From: Alteromonas sp. ALT199
GTDB lineage: Bacteria; Pseudomonadota; Gammaproteobacteria; Enterobacterales; Alteromonadaceae
Reading direction: 5' to 3'
Assembly (NCBI RefSeq): GCF_018619335.1
Contig: NZ_JAHHDX010000155.1
Location: 1 to 60,165 of the forward strand
Length of the DNA stretch: 60,165 nucleotides
Below are positions 38,279 through 47,710 of this stretch, one piece after another. Position 1 is the stretch's first letter, and each line of letters begins with the position of its first letter. Under the pieces are notes generated by a model, which saw only the letters and a program-made list of their open reading frames with translations, ran no database searches and was not told where the DNA came from. Both the position numbers and the translations under genes were made by a program.

Positions 38279-38614
38279 TTACAGTGACTTCATGGTGCCT
38301 TTAGGCAGCACAGCAGTTACTGAAGACTTCTGAACAACGATATTGTTTGAATCGTTAAGTGCAACTTCAATGAAGTCTTTTTCTTCTGACACTTTAGTGA
38401 TTTTTCCAACCAAACCACCTTGTGTTAATACTTCATCGCCTTTGCCTAGCGAAGATACTAGGTTTTTATGCTCTTTTACGCGCTTAGCCTGTGGGCGGTA
38501 AAGCAAGAAGTAAAAAATTAAACCAAATACAGCTAGCATGATGATCATTTCCATACCGCCACCTTGCGGCGCACCAGCAGACTGTGCGTAAGCGTTCGAG
38601 ATAAATAGGCTCAT
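38279..38614 (-). CDS. yajC: Preprotein translocase accessory subunit YajC
   Basis: 111 aa. The start is placed at the ATG preceded by GGGGA, giving MSLFISNAYAQ. A TTG four codons upstream would lie within the ribosome site. It has one transmembrane helix (about 22-39, EMIIMLAVFGLIFYFLLY) followed by the conserved RPQAKRVKEH and a small cytoplasmic domain ending TAVLPKGTMKSL. It associates with SecDF. Confidence 0.94.
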   Translation of the reverse strand: MSLFISNAYAQSAGAPQGGGMEMIIMLAVFGLIFYFLLYRPQAKRVKEHKNLVSSLGKGDEVLTQGGLVGKITKVSEEKDFIEVALNDSNNIVVQKSSVTAVLPKGTMKSL

Positions 38615-38638
38615 AAAATTCCCCAAATATTATCGTTG

Positions 38639-39769
<1,131 letters not shown>

Positions 39770-39810
39770 TTATGCGCTTCTGCGCTGGGTATAAAAATAA
39801 ATTGGCGGCG

Positions 39811-39819
39811 ATTATACCA
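39811..39819 (-). promoter_or_regulatory. Extended -10 promoter for tgt
   Basis: On the minus strand TGGTATAAT (TGn plus perfect TATAAT). No strong -35 at 17 bp. The predicted start is about 55 nt before the tgt start codon. Confidence 0.5.
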
Positions 39820-39923
39820 GTAATTCAGCTGAGATCATGCCCCGTATCTATGTTTATCTGTAACTAAACTAGAAAGGCCTGAAAAACACCGATTTAAGCG
39901 CTATTGAACGTAGACTTATGTGC

Positions 39924-40970
39924 TCAGGCGCGCTTAATAAACATAGAATCGCCGTAACTAAAGAATCGATACTCTTTTTCTATCGCTTCTTGATAGGCAT
40001 TCATCACGTTGTTTTTACCGGCAAATGCACTAATTAACATCATTAGCGTAGACTCTGGAAGGTGAAAGTTAGTGAACATGGCGTCTACTACTTTGAATTC
40101 AAAGCCTGGGTATATAAAGATCTCTGTGTCTTCATTGAAGGCTGCAATAATTTCTTTACCACCACGTTCTGCACTTGCCTTTGCCGCCGACTCTAACGAG
40201 CGTACAGAGGTTGTGCCCACTGCGATAACACGCTTTCCATTAGCTTTTGTAGCTAACACAGCGTCAACGACTTCTTGGGGGACTTCTGCAAACTCTGCGT
40301 GCATTTTGTGCTCAAGAATATTGTCAACCCGCACGGGTTGGAAGGTACCTGCACCCACGTGCAGGGTTACAAAAGCCAAGTTCACACCCTTCTCTTTTAG
40401 GGCTTGTAAAATATCGTCGTCAAAATGAAGTCCTGCAGTTGGTGCTGCAACAGCGCCTGGCTTTTGATTGTAAACGGTTTGGTAGCGTTCTTTGTCTGAG
40501 TTTTCGTCCGGGCGGTCAATATAGGGAGGAAGCGGCATATGCCCATGTGCTTCCAGCAGTGATAGCACAGTTTCATCGTGATCAAATTGCAAAATAAATA
40601 GCGCATCGTCTCGACCCGTAACCGTCACATTTACTTTTCCTTCAAGAATAAGCTTAGTTCCCGGCTTAGGTGCCTTACTCGCGCGCACATGCGCCAACGC
40701 AGTATTGTCTGAGGTAATACGTTCAATCAGCACCTCTACTTGTCCGCCAGTTTCTTTTTTACCTAAAAGTCGTGCGGGAATAACTCGGGTATTATTAAAA
40801 ACCAGCAAGTCACCTTCTTCTAAAAGTTCAACCATATCAGCGAACATACTGTGGCGAACGTCACCCGATTTACCGTCTAGCTGCAAGAGGCGACTGGCTG
40901 AACGATTTTCGGTGGGATATTTTGCAATTAGGCTTTGTGGAAGCGAAAAGCTGAATTCAGATAGTTTCAT
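39924..40970 (-). CDS. queA: S-adenosylmethionine:tRNA ribosyltransferase-isomerase
   Basis: Moves the ribose of SAM onto preQ1 in tRNA to give epoxyqueuosine. 348 aa, normal length. Family landmarks are the N-terminal [14 protein letters not shown], the middle [14 protein letters not shown] and [10 protein letters not shown], and the C-terminal [18 protein letters not shown]. First gene of the queA-tgt-yajC-secDF run. No clear Shine-Dalgarno before the ATG, but the N-terminus fits the family. Confidence 0.97.
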   Translation of the reverse strand: MKLSEFSFSLPQSLIAKYPTENRSASRLLQLDGKSGDVRHSMFADMVELLEEGDLLVFNNTRVIPARLLGKKETGGQVEVLIERITSDNTALAHVRASKAPKPGTKLILEGKVNVTVTGRDDALFILQFDHDETVLSLLEAHGHMPLPPYIDRPDENSDKERYQTVYNQKPGAVAAPTAGLHFDDDILQALKEKGVNLAFVTLHVGAGTFQPVRVDNILEHKMHAEFAEVPQEVVDAVLATKANGKRVIAVGTTSVRSLESAAKASAERGGKEIIAAFNEDTEIFIYPGFEFKVVDAMFTNFHLPESTLMMLISAFAGKNNVMNAYQEAIEKEYRFFSYGDSMFIKRA

Positions 40971-41163
40971 AGATAATAGATTCTTAATTTAAACGCAATT
41001 TATGTTGCTTTCTTTATGGTTTAACACAATATTAAGAGGAGGTAATTATACTAAAGTTGCGAAATTTCACAGAAACCGATGTCGACCAAAGTCTTAGAAA
41101 TCCTACCTCTCAGGCTATAAGTATAGATATTAATACCTACTTATCGCTCAAAATACGCACTAG

Positions 41164-41191
41164 TTGATTTTAGTACTAGCGAGCATATGCT
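41164..41191 (+). promoter_or_regulatory. Possible promoter of the candidate small RNA
   Basis: TTGATT, 16-bp spacer, TATGCT on the plus strand. Both hexamers match 4 of 6. A start at about 41198 would give a transcript of about 83 nt to the terminator. Confidence 0.3.
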
Positions 41192-41197
41192 TAAACG

Positions 41198-41280
41198 ATT
41201 AATATCCGCTCCAGATAGTGATGATGTTCTCCCATAACATTCCTTATCGTTCGTACCCGGCATTTGCTGGGTACTTTTTT
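41198..41280 (+). ncRNA. Candidate intergenic small RNA
   Basis: Inferred from the promoter-like element at 41164-41191 and a strong plus-strand terminator at 41253-41280, with no plus-strand gene between. The body shows no convincing open frame. No known RNA family is recognised, and the 5' end is uncertain. Confidence 0.35.
41253..41280 (+). terminator. Orphan plus-strand intrinsic terminator
   Basis: GTACCCGGC pairs with GCTGGGTAC (one G-U) around a 4-nt loop, then six T. On the minus strand the stem is preceded, not followed, by the T-run complement, so it cannot be a standard terminator for the DUF6471 gene that ends 13 nt away. Its direction implies a plus-strand transcript. Confidence 0.8.
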
Positions 41281-41292
41281 ATCTGCCCTATT

Positions 41293-41577
41293 CTACTCTT
41301 TCGACGCACTAAGATCAGTTAAGATTTCTTCTAAAAGCGCAGCATCTAACGGTCGAGCTTTAAGCACGTATAAAATCTGAAGCAATAAATCGGCCCCCAT
41401 AATACCTTTATTCACTTTATTTCTTAAATTGTCAGCGCTTTGATCCACGCCAATTTCTTCAAGCCTTTGGCTTAGCGCTTGATATTTTACGCCGCGCACA
41501 GACATTTCAGATTTAACGACTCTTGCAACCGTTTGTCGCCATGCATTCTTTGCACTCTGCGTATTTCCTGTGTTCAC
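41293..41577 (-). CDS. DUF6471-family small protein (possible XRE-like regulator)
   Basis: 94 aa from a GTG placed four bases after GGAGG; the frame is open six codons earlier, but the ribosome site lies inside that part. The sequence resembles DUF6471: NAWRQTVARVVKSEMSVRGV, then YQALSQRLEEIGV, then NLRNKVNKGIMGADLLLQIL, a helix-turn-helix-like spacing similar to XRE proteins. DNA binding is inferred from this pattern only. It is divergent from the yjfI-like gene, about 290 bp apart, so it may regulate that cluster. Confidence 0.75.
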   Translation of the reverse strand: MNTGNTQSAKNAWRQTVARVVKSEMSVRGVKYQALSQRLEEIGVDQSADNLRNKVNKGIMGADLLLQILYVLKARPLDAALLEEILTDLSASKE

Positions 41578-41656
41578 ACAGCCTCCAAAAACCACACAAA
41601 TGTGATGTATATTTTACAAAAACACACTTTTTTACACTTATAGCATGCATTTAATG

Positions 41657-41686
41657 TTGACGATTATGGCACAACAGGTCTACACT
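41657..41686 (+). promoter_or_regulatory. Probable promoter of the yjfIJ-like genes
   Basis: TTGACG, 18-bp spacer, TACACT. It predicts a leader of about 175 nt before the DUF2170 gene. No sigma54 (GG...GC) element was found. Confidence 0.5.
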
Positions 41687-41768
41687 GCAAGTCAAGATAT
41701 TGGCGAAGACGTAAATAGTCGTTACAGTAACTGCGGTTGTTCTTTTAGTAATGCAAGGTTTAGGTTTT

Positions 41769-41780
41769 GTGTTTCAACAC
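41769..41780. promoter_or_regulatory. Inverted repeat in the leader of the yjfI-like gene
   Basis: GTGTT, TC, AACAC: a perfect 5-bp dyad about 90 nt before the start codon, in the divergent interval shared with the DUF6471 gene. A possible operator; unproven. Confidence 0.3.
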
Positions 41781-41868
41781 CGATTTAAGCTAAGCAATGC
41801 GTCACAAAGCACCACGTTTACGACATTCGTTTTCAACATTGTCGCTTTAATAACTAAAGGAGAAAGGT

Positions 41869-42258
41869 ATGAGCTGGGAACTGGAAAGCATCGAAGCCTT
41901 ATTTAAAGAGCACGATGACTTTGTGGTAACACATGAGGAAAACTGCTTACTTATTGCTAATCAAGATGGCATTGATGCATGGCTTGCTATTAGCGGAGAG
42001 CAAATCTTAGTAGAGAGTCTCTTGTTTGCTGCATCGGAAGTAAAAGATAAGCCAGCGCTTGACCATGAAATACTATCTACCCATATGGTGTTTCCTCTTA
42101 CTACGGTAGGTATTTCAAATATTGGTGGCGAAGAATATTACACCGCCTTTGGCGCACTAAGTGCTCAGTCGAAAGCCGAAAGTATTGTTATTGAAGTTGA
42201 AACCTTGTTTCAGAATGTTGCATCGTTCTTAGATGCCTACGAAACACACCTTAACTAA
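41869..42258 (+). CDS. yjfI: DUF2170 family protein (YjfI-like)
   Basis: 129 aa, acidic, cytoplasmic, no membrane segment. The start has AAGGAG upstream. It matches the YjfI/DUF2170 family by sequence character and by its place directly before a PspA-like gene, as in the E. coli yjfIJKLMC cluster. The molecular function is not known. Spacing to the next gene is 24 nt, so co-transcription is likely. Confidence 0.83.
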   Translation: MSWELESIEALFKEHDDFVVTHEENCLLIANQDGIDAWLAISGEQILVESLLFAASEVKDKPALDHEILSTHMVFPLTTVGISNIGGEEYYTAFGALSAQSKAESIVIEVETLFQNVASFLDAYETHLN

Positions 42259-42282
42259 AATTTACTTCTTAAGGAGAAGCGA

Positions 42283-42963
42283 ATGTCAGTGTGGAAAAAA
42301 CTAATTACTGCAGTAAAAGGTGGTGCTACCGAAGCTGCGCAGTCTGTTGCAGACAGTCAGGCAATTCGAATTTTGGAACAAGAAATTAGAGAAGCCAAAG
42401 AAGAGCTACGCAAGTCTGATCATGCACGAACGCAGATTTTGGCGAAATGTAAACTTTCTCAACAGAAAGTAGATAGCTTTAACTCGTCAATAGCCGAGTA
42501 CGAAGAGCATGCGCGTAAAGCGATAGATAACGATCGACAGCTTGCTCTTGACTGTGCTCAGAAAGTGTCAGAGTTGAAAGAAGAACGTGAGCAAGAGCAA
42601 ACCTACCTTGATCAGTTCAAACAGTCTGAAAAGCAGTTGGCTAATAATATTCAGCAAGCTAAAGCGAATTTACGTCGCTTAGAACAGCAAGTGGATATGG
42701 TTAAAGCTACTGAAAGTGTTCAAAAAGCGCAGGTTGCAGTATCTTCACGCCACATGGGCGCGAACAGCAAAATGAAGACAGCTACTGAGTCTTTGTCTCG
42801 CATTCAGGATAAGCAAAAGATGCGCAACGCAGAACTTCAAGCAGCTGAGGAACTAGCTGGCGAAGAGTCGAGCAGCGACTTAGAAAAACGCCTATCTGAA
42901 GCAGGCATCAAAGGGGGTAAAACCTCGGCCGATGACGAGCTGGCGCGAATTCTAGGCAAGTAA
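42283..42963 (+). CDS. yjfJ: PspA/IM30 family protein (YjfJ-like)
   Basis: 226 aa, nearly all predicted coiled coil (heptad-like Glu/Lys/Gln-rich from about 25 to 200), as in PspA/Vipp1/ESCRT-III-like membrane-stabilising proteins. The N-terminus (SVWKKLITAVKGGATEAAQS) is an amphipathic helix for membrane contact. The C-terminal tail SEAGIKGGKTSADDELARIL is typical of the YjfJ branch. It follows the DUF2170 gene and ends in a strong hairpin, so yjfIJ may be a separate unit or be expressed at higher level than the genes behind it. Confidence 0.9.
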   Translation: MSVWKKLITAVKGGATEAAQSVADSQAIRILEQEIREAKEELRKSDHARTQILAKCKLSQQKVDSFNSSIAEYEEHARKAIDNDRQLALDCAQKVSELKEEREQEQTYLDQFKQSEKQLANNIQQAKANLRRLEQQVDMVKATESVQKAQVAVSSRHMGANSKMKTATESLSRIQDKQKMRNAELQAAEELAGEESSSDLEKRLSEAGIKGGKTSADDELARILGK

Positions 42964-42970
42964 GTTAAAA

Positions 42971-42996
42971 AATGGGAGCCAACGGCTCCCATTTTT
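42971..42996. terminator. Terminator or attenuator between the PspA-like and channel genes
   Basis: ATGGGAGCC and GGCTCCCAT arms with a 3-nt loop, A-rich before and five T after. It splits the cluster into yjfIJ and the downstream genes, perhaps partially. Confidence 0.88.
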
Positions 42997-43110
42997 AATT
43001 CTTGTTACAAAAATTTTCTGCATAAGTTGCCAGATGACAACAACCTAACCTAGACAAATCAAGCACTTCAAGGCAGAGTAAGGGCACGCATAACAAGGGC
43101 TGTTTGTTTT

Positions 43111-44166
43111 ATGTCTCCATGGATTAAACTGCGAAAAGTCATGCTGCAATACTTTGCAGAATCTCGCTGGTACACCATTGTTGGTGCCACCGCTTTTTAC
43201 GCAGTAACAAGCTATTGGCTTCTTTACGCTACAGGTGAACACGACTTAATTGCTAAAACCGACTTTATCTATTGGTTGGCGGTCACTGCCTCAACGGTGG
43301 GTTATGGCGACCTGTCTCCTGCCACATCAGCAGGAAAATTAGTTGTTGCGCTTTATGTCATACCGCTTGGTTTGAGTATTTTCGCCATGGTGATTGGTCG
43401 AATCGCAGCTTGGGTTTCATTAACGTGGAAGAAAGGATTGTTAGGTATGAATAGCTTGATGCTAAATGAACACATCTTGGTAATAGGATGGAATGAGCAG
43501 CGCACCATGATGCTGCTTGATTTAATTCTTCAAGAGCGTGATGCCATGTCCGAACGCCCAGACATTGTGCTTTGCGTAAAAGCTGATATTACCAACCCCA
43601 TGCCTGGCGTCATTGAGTTTGTAAAAGTAGATTCGTTCAACAAAGACGAAGATATGGACCGCGCGTGTGTAGCTAGTGCTAAAACCATTCTTATCGATAA
43701 CCCGCAAGATGATGTCACCATGACTACCGCGCTATATTGTACTAAGCGCAATCCTGATGCACATCAAGTGGCCTATTTCGACGATGACAGCTTAGTTAAT
43801 TTGCTTCAGGACCACTGCCCTAAAGTGGAATGCACGCCCAGTGTGGCAATCGAAATGCTGGTTAAAGCGGCATTTGATCCAGGCTCAAGCATGCTTCATC
43901 ACGATTTGCTAAGTATTGATGAAGGACAAGCACAATTTTCAGTAAAAATACCGCAAAGTTGCCAAGCGATTTCCGTTGCCAAATTATTTATCAATTTAAA
44001 GCGTAAACACGATGCCATCTTTATCGGTTATGCGCCCAACGGCCTTGTTAAAGAAATGGTGGTAAACCCGCCGTTAGACGCTACGTTAAACCCAGGTGAC
44101 ACCTTGTTTTATATTGCTGAGCGACGCATTAACGCAATAAACTGGTCCTCACTGGACGCTGATTAA
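43111..44166 (+). CDS. Two-TM potassium channel with cytoplasmic RCK-like domain
   Basis: 351 aa. TM1 at about 20-40, a pore helix and selectivity filter TVGYGD (62-67), TM2 at about 78-100 (LVVALYVIPLGLSIFAMVIG). A long cytoplasmic part begins ILVIGWNEQRTMMLLDLIL, a Rossmann/RCK-like nucleotide-binding segment, though its glycine motif is degenerate. The function should be ligand- or voltage-gated K+ flux. It lies inside a yjf-type cluster; the E. coli cluster lacks such a gene. It is followed 11 nt later by the DUF2491 gene, so it is clearly part of the unit. Confidence 0.9.
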   Translation: MSPWIKLRKVMLQYFAESRWYTIVGATAFYAVTSYWLLYATGEHDLIAKTDFIYWLAVTASTVGYGDLSPATSAGKLVVALYVIPLGLSIFAMVIGRIAAWVSLTWKKGLLGMNSLMLNEHILVIGWNEQRTMMLLDLILQERDAMSERPDIVLCVKADITNPMPGVIEFVKVDSFNKDEDMDRACVASAKTILIDNPQDDVTMTTALYCTKRNPDAHQVAYFDDDSLVNLLQDHCPKVECTPSVAIEMLVKAAFDPGSSMLHHDLLSIDEGQAQFSVKIPQSCQAISVAKLFINLKRKHDAIFIGYAPNGLVKEMVVNPPLDATLNPGDTLFYIAERRINAINWSSLDAD

Positions 44167-44177
44167 GAGGCGTAAAC

Positions 44178-44822
44178 ATGTTTAGTAAACTATTTAAAAA
44201 ATCAGAACCTAAAAAACCTAAGTCGCCAGAGATAATGGGACTTTATTTAGGTGGTTCTTTCGAGTTAGATAACTTAAAGCTTTCGTTATTGGAGCCAGAA
44301 CTGACCATTGAAGGCGCAGCACGTTCTCAGTTAATTCAAGCGGTAGGTGAAGCCCCCTTGGATACTGGCGGCACACTGCTTCGTTTTTATACTGACGATG
44401 ATGGCTTTCTACAGGTGGTCACCGATGGCGGACTATCAGAGAACCACATCACTGATGTTAAGCTTTGGCACTTTTATGAGACAAAAACCATTGGCAATAC
44501 CGCACAGTGGAATGAATGTTTAAAGAGCGTAATCAGTCAGCCTACCTACGAGCTTGAGGGCAAGGTTTACACCCGTGTATGGGGAGCTGTGGGCGACGAA
44601 TCACCGCCAGTTGCGGTAACCGAAACGACCTACGAAGAAGATGGTGATGTCAGTAAAACAGATCAGTTTATGATGTTATACGAACGCCCCATCAGTAACG
44701 ACAGAGTTGAGACCTTGCTTGTTGTCGGTGAAGAAAAACAAGTGGGTAATAATTTAGACAGATGCTTAGTGATTTCAACGGGGTTCGATGTTGAGCCTGC
44801 GGACATCACAATAAACGGTTAA
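44178..44822 (+). CDS. yjfK: DUF2491 family protein (YjfK-like)
   Basis: 214 aa, cytoplasmic, acidic after a short basic N-terminus (MFSKLFKKSEPKKPKSP). It matches YjfK/DUF2491 in length, N-terminus and position. No catalytic motif is visible and its role is unknown. Gaps are 11 nt to the channel gene and 17 nt to the DUF350 gene. Confidence 0.83.
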   Translation: MFSKLFKKSEPKKPKSPEIMGLYLGGSFELDNLKLSLLEPELTIEGAARSQLIQAVGEAPLDTGGTLLRFYTDDDGFLQVVTDGGLSENHITDVKLWHFYETKTIGNTAQWNECLKSVISQPTYELEGKVYTRVWGAVGDESPPVAVTETTYEEDGDVSKTDQFMMLYERPISNDRVETLLVVGEEKQVGNNLDRCLVISTGFDVEPADITING

Positions 44823-44839
44823 TAAAAAAAGGAATAACT

Positions 44840-45256
44840 ATGGATACCATCATGCACTCTTTGGCCGGCCTGGATAACTTTGCGCTGTACTTTGGCCTAT
44901 CGATTGTTTTCTTGTTTATCTTCAAATTAGTGTACGCCTTGGTCACCCCTCACGATGAATGGAAGCTGGTAAAAGAAGAAAAAAATGCAGCAGCAGCCAT
45001 CGGCTTTGGCGGTGCTATTATCGGTTTTGCGATAGCTCTTGGCAGCGCAGCCTCAAACTCTGTTGCCGTGGTGGATTTTGCTATCTGGGCGCTTGTTGCT
45101 GTTATTGCTCAATCTCTTGCGTTTGCCATATTGCGTTTCAGCTTTATGCCCAAAATCGCGGAGCGTATTAATAATAACGAAGTCTCTGCAGGTGTTATGC
45201 TTGCCAGCATGTCTATTGCCGTAGGCTTACTAAACGCCGCTTGCATGACCTATTAA
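44840..45256 (+). CDS. yjfL: DUF350 membrane protein (YjfL-like)
   Basis: 138 aa with four hydrophobic helices (about 14-33, 50-70, 76-98, 115-136). DUF350/YjfL proteins are small inner-membrane proteins of unknown function. Conserved features include AAAIGFGGAIIGFAIAL. AAGGA precedes the ATG. It is followed 10 nt later by the DUF1190 gene. Confidence 0.87.
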   Translation: MDTIMHSLAGLDNFALYFGLSIVFLFIFKLVYALVTPHDEWKLVKEEKNAAAAIGFGGAIIGFAIALGSAASNSVAVVDFAIWALVAVIAQSLAFAILRFSFMPKIAERINNNEVSAGVMLASMSIAVGLLNAACMTY

Positions 45257-45266
45257 GGGGGCAGCA

Positions 45267-45935
45267 ATGACTGATAAAAGTAACCTAGAACGTCAAATTG
45301 TTGATAACCAGCAAAGTGAGCGGCCAGTTATGAAGCGCACTAAGCACATTAACCTAAACCGTATGCGTAAAGGTTTTAATGTTAAGCCTTTAGCGTTAGG
45401 CGTGGCTAGCGTCATCCTTAGTGGTTGTGGTGGTGAAAAAGAAGATGCCACTATTTACACGTCGCTAGAAGATTGTAAGCAAGACTACCCAGATGCGGTA
45501 GAACGCTGTGAAGCTGCCTATCAAACGGCGGTGGATGAAGCTATGCGCACCAGTCCACGCTTTAATTCTGAATACGACTGTGAGCACGAGTTTGGCCCTA
45601 ATCAGTGCCAATACGTAAATAACAGTGGCAGCAGCTTTTTCATGCCGTTCATGGCAGGCTATATGGTGAGTTCTCTGCTTTCACCAAGTCGATACTACTC
45701 ACAACCCTTATATACCTCCTATTCATACAATTCACCGTTTCGTTCACGCTGGATAACCGCAGACGGTTATGTCTTCGATGGCGATATTCGAAAAAGAAAT
45801 TACCGCGTAAACAAAAGCGTTTATAAACCAAAACCGACGGTGAACCGCACTATGAAACGGGGCGGCTTTGGCAGCAGTGTGCGCGCTAAGTCATCTTGGG
45901 GTAGCAGTAGCCGTAAAGGCGGCTGGGGCGGATAA
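45267..45935 (+). CDS. yjfM: DUF1190 family protein (YjfM-like)
   Basis: 222 aa. A 35-residue polar N-terminus precedes a hydrophobic stretch ending [12 protein letters not shown], a lipobox-like SGC at about Cys54, so it may be a lipoprotein with an over-long leader or an N-terminally extended start. The middle has conserved Cys residues ([32 protein letters not shown]). The C-terminus is Ser/Gly/Arg-rich ([14 protein letters not shown]). It matches YjfM/DUF1190. It lies 2 nt before the YjfC-like gene. Confidence 0.85.
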   Translation: MTDKSNLERQIVDNQQSERPVMKRTKHINLNRMRKGFNVKPLALGVASVILSGCGGEKEDATIYTSLEDCKQDYPDAVERCEAAYQTAVDEAMRTSPRFNSEYDCEHEFGPNQCQYVNNSGSSFFMPFMAGYMVSSLLSPSRYYSQPLYTSYSYNSPFRSRWITADGYVFDGDIRKRNYRVNKSVYKPKPTVNRTMKRGGFGSSVRAKSSWGSSSRKGGWGG

Positions 45936-45937
45936 GA

Positions 45938-47104
45938 ATGTTTAGAATGCCTTGCCAGCCTCGTAAGGGCTGGCAGCAGTTGGCCAATGAGTTTGGTTTC
46001 CATTTTCACACTATGTACGGCGAGCCGTACTGGGATGAAAGTGCTTACTACCAATTCACACTAGCACAAATTGAAAACGACATTGAAGACCCCACTGCCG
46101 AATTACATCAAATGTGCTTGGCGGTTACCGAAGATGTGGTTAATAGTGAACAATTACTTACTCGCTTTTGCATCCCCGAGCAGCATTGGGATTTAGTACG
46201 TAATAGCTGGAACGAAAGAGCCCCAAGTTTGTACTCTCGCCTTGACCTTGTTTACAACGGTAAAGGTCCGGCAAAACTTCTTGAAAACAATGCAGATACA
46301 CCCACCAGCCTGTATGAATCCGGTTTTTGGCAATGGCTGTGGCTTTCACAAAATGTTGATGCAGGCAAACTTGCTCTGCATGCCGACCAGTTTAACAGCT
46401 TGCAAGAAAAGTTAGTTCATCGCTTTCGTGAAATTGCGCTGCACTACAATATAAACCAACTACATATGGCGTGCTGCAAAAATACTGTTGAAGACCGCGG
46501 AACCGTGCAATACCTTCAAGACTGCGCCAAAGAAGCTGGGCTTATGGCTGACTTTGTGTTTATCGAAGATATTGGGCTGGCAGACACCGGTGTTTTTACT
46601 GACCTTAAAGATGCCCCTATTACTGATTGTTTTAAGCTTTACCCTTGGGAATTTATGCTGCGCGAAGAGTTTGGCGACGTATTAGAAGACGCCAAAGTAA
46701 ATTGGTTAGAGCCCGCGTGGAAATCAATTATTTCAAATAAAGCGCTGCTTCCCCAGCTTTGGAAAAAATTTAAAGGTCACCCTAACCTACTTCCCGCTTA
46801 TTTTTCAGACGAAATAAATGCAAATAGCCTGTCCGGCAAGTGGATTAAAAAGCCCCTCTTTTCTAGAGAGGGAGCCAACGTATCGATTATCGAAGGTGGT
46901 GTTGAGAGCATTTTAAGTGACGGACCTTATGGTGAAGAAGGTTTTATTGTTCAAGCTTTTGAACCATTGCCTGTTTTTGAGGGTAATCATACACTTATAG
47001 GTAGTTGGTTAGTAGACGACATGCCAGCGGGTATTTCGGTTAGAGAAGATGCCTCTGCCATCACCCAAGATCTTTCTCGCTACCTTCCCCATATTATTTT
47101 GTAA
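45938..47104 (+). CDS. yjfC: Glutathionylspermidine synthase family ATP-grasp protein (YjfC-like)
   Basis: 388 aa, C-N ligase of the ATP-grasp type related to the synthetase domain of glutathionylspermidine synthase. It keeps the family beginning ([27 protein letters not shown]), the ATP/Mg segment [20 protein letters not shown] and the C-terminal [13 protein letters not shown]. It lacks an amidase domain. The true substrates of YjfC-type enzymes are not settled; they could join an amine to a peptide. It is tightly linked to the DUF350 and DUF1190 genes, so the product probably acts at the envelope. Confidence 0.9.
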   Translation: MFRMPCQPRKGWQQLANEFGFHFHTMYGEPYWDESAYYQFTLAQIENDIEDPTAELHQMCLAVTEDVVNSEQLLTRFCIPEQHWDLVRNSWNERAPSLYSRLDLVYNGKGPAKLLENNADTPTSLYESGFWQWLWLSQNVDAGKLALHADQFNSLQEKLVHRFREIALHYNINQLHMACCKNTVEDRGTVQYLQDCAKEAGLMADFVFIEDIGLADTGVFTDLKDAPITDCFKLYPWEFMLREEFGDVLEDAKVNWLEPAWKSIISNKALLPQLWKKFKGHPNLLPAYFSDEINANSLSGKWIKKPLFSREGANVSIIEGGVESILSDGPYGEEGFIVQAFEPLPVFEGNHTLIGSWLVDDMPAGISVREDASAITQDLSRYLPHIIL

Positions 47105-47124
47105 TCTATCTAAGGGGCCTTTAT

Positions 47125-47664
47125 ATGAAGCCGCTTTCATTTCAAATTCGCGTACTGCTAACGTTAGGTGCACTATTAATTGTAATAGAGGTGGCTAACT
47201 TACTCACTGGCAATGCGCTTAATCAGTTTGGTGTAGTGCCTCGTACCCTATCTACTTTGCCCTATATATTTACAGCCCCTTTCCTTCATGGCACGCCGAC
47301 ACACTTGATGGCAAACTTAGTGCCTCTTTTGCTGTTTATGTGGCTTACTATGCAATGGGGAAAACGTACGTTTCTCATCGCAACGCTTAGTGCACTCCTT
47401 ATAGGTGGCATAGGCGTATGGCTGTTTGGCAGAACCGCTACGCATATTGGCGCAAGCGGTATGGTATATGGCTATTTCGGCTTTCTCGTACTGGCTGGCT
47501 TTAGAAGTAATAAAGTGCGGTATTTGCTCATATCACTGGTAGTAGCTGCACTGTACGGCGGAATGTTAGTTGGTGTACTTCCCACGTCGAAATTTATTTC
47601 CTTTGAATATCATTTATTTGGCTTTATTGGTGGCTTATTTGCCGCATGGCACTGGGCACGCTAA
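47125..47664 (+). CDS. Rhomboid family intramembrane serine protease
   Basis: 179 aa with six hydrophobic segments. Catalytic Ser111 in HIGASGMVYGYFGF and His163 in FEYHLFGFIGG. The conserved HxxxN motif is His60/Asn64 (HLMAN). The core size is that of a minimal rhomboid. It lies 20 nt after the YjfC-like gene and is probably in the same unit, where it could process membrane proteins of the cluster. The substrate is unknown. Confidence 0.93.
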   Translation: MKPLSFQIRVLLTLGALLIVIEVANLLTGNALNQFGVVPRTLSTLPYIFTAPFLHGTPTHLMANLVPLLLFMWLTMQWGKRTFLIATLSALLIGGIGVWLFGRTATHIGASGMVYGYFGFLVLAGFRSNKVRYLLISLVVAALYGGMLVGVLPTSKFISFEYHLFGFIGGLFAAWHWAR

Positions 47665-47710
47665 TTACTTTCCGTATAATTAGCCTTAAGATAAGACGTT
47701 ATTAAAAGAT

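Larger units (their letters stand above)
40971..41292. other. Intergenic region upstream of queA, with plus-strand signals
   Basis: 322 bases between queA and the DUF6471 gene, both on the minus strand. It contains a plus-strand promoter-like element and an intrinsic terminator (41253-41280), interpreted below as a candidate small RNA. A GGAGGT-type sequence at about 41037-41042 is followed by a 40-codon frame with no ATG/GTG/TTG at a usable distance, so it is not called. Confidence 0.45.

Noticed and set aside
41002..41167. Short plus-strand frames near a GGAGGT-like sequence upstream of queA
   Set aside because: One frame has an ATG but places the GGAGGT inside the gene. The other has no ATG, GTG or TTG at a workable distance. 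Neither reads like a protein family.
41639..41720. Possible sigma54 promoter before the yjfI-like gene (as in E. coli psp)
   Set aside because: TGGCAC is present but no GC at the required -12 position follows. A sigma70-type pair fits better.
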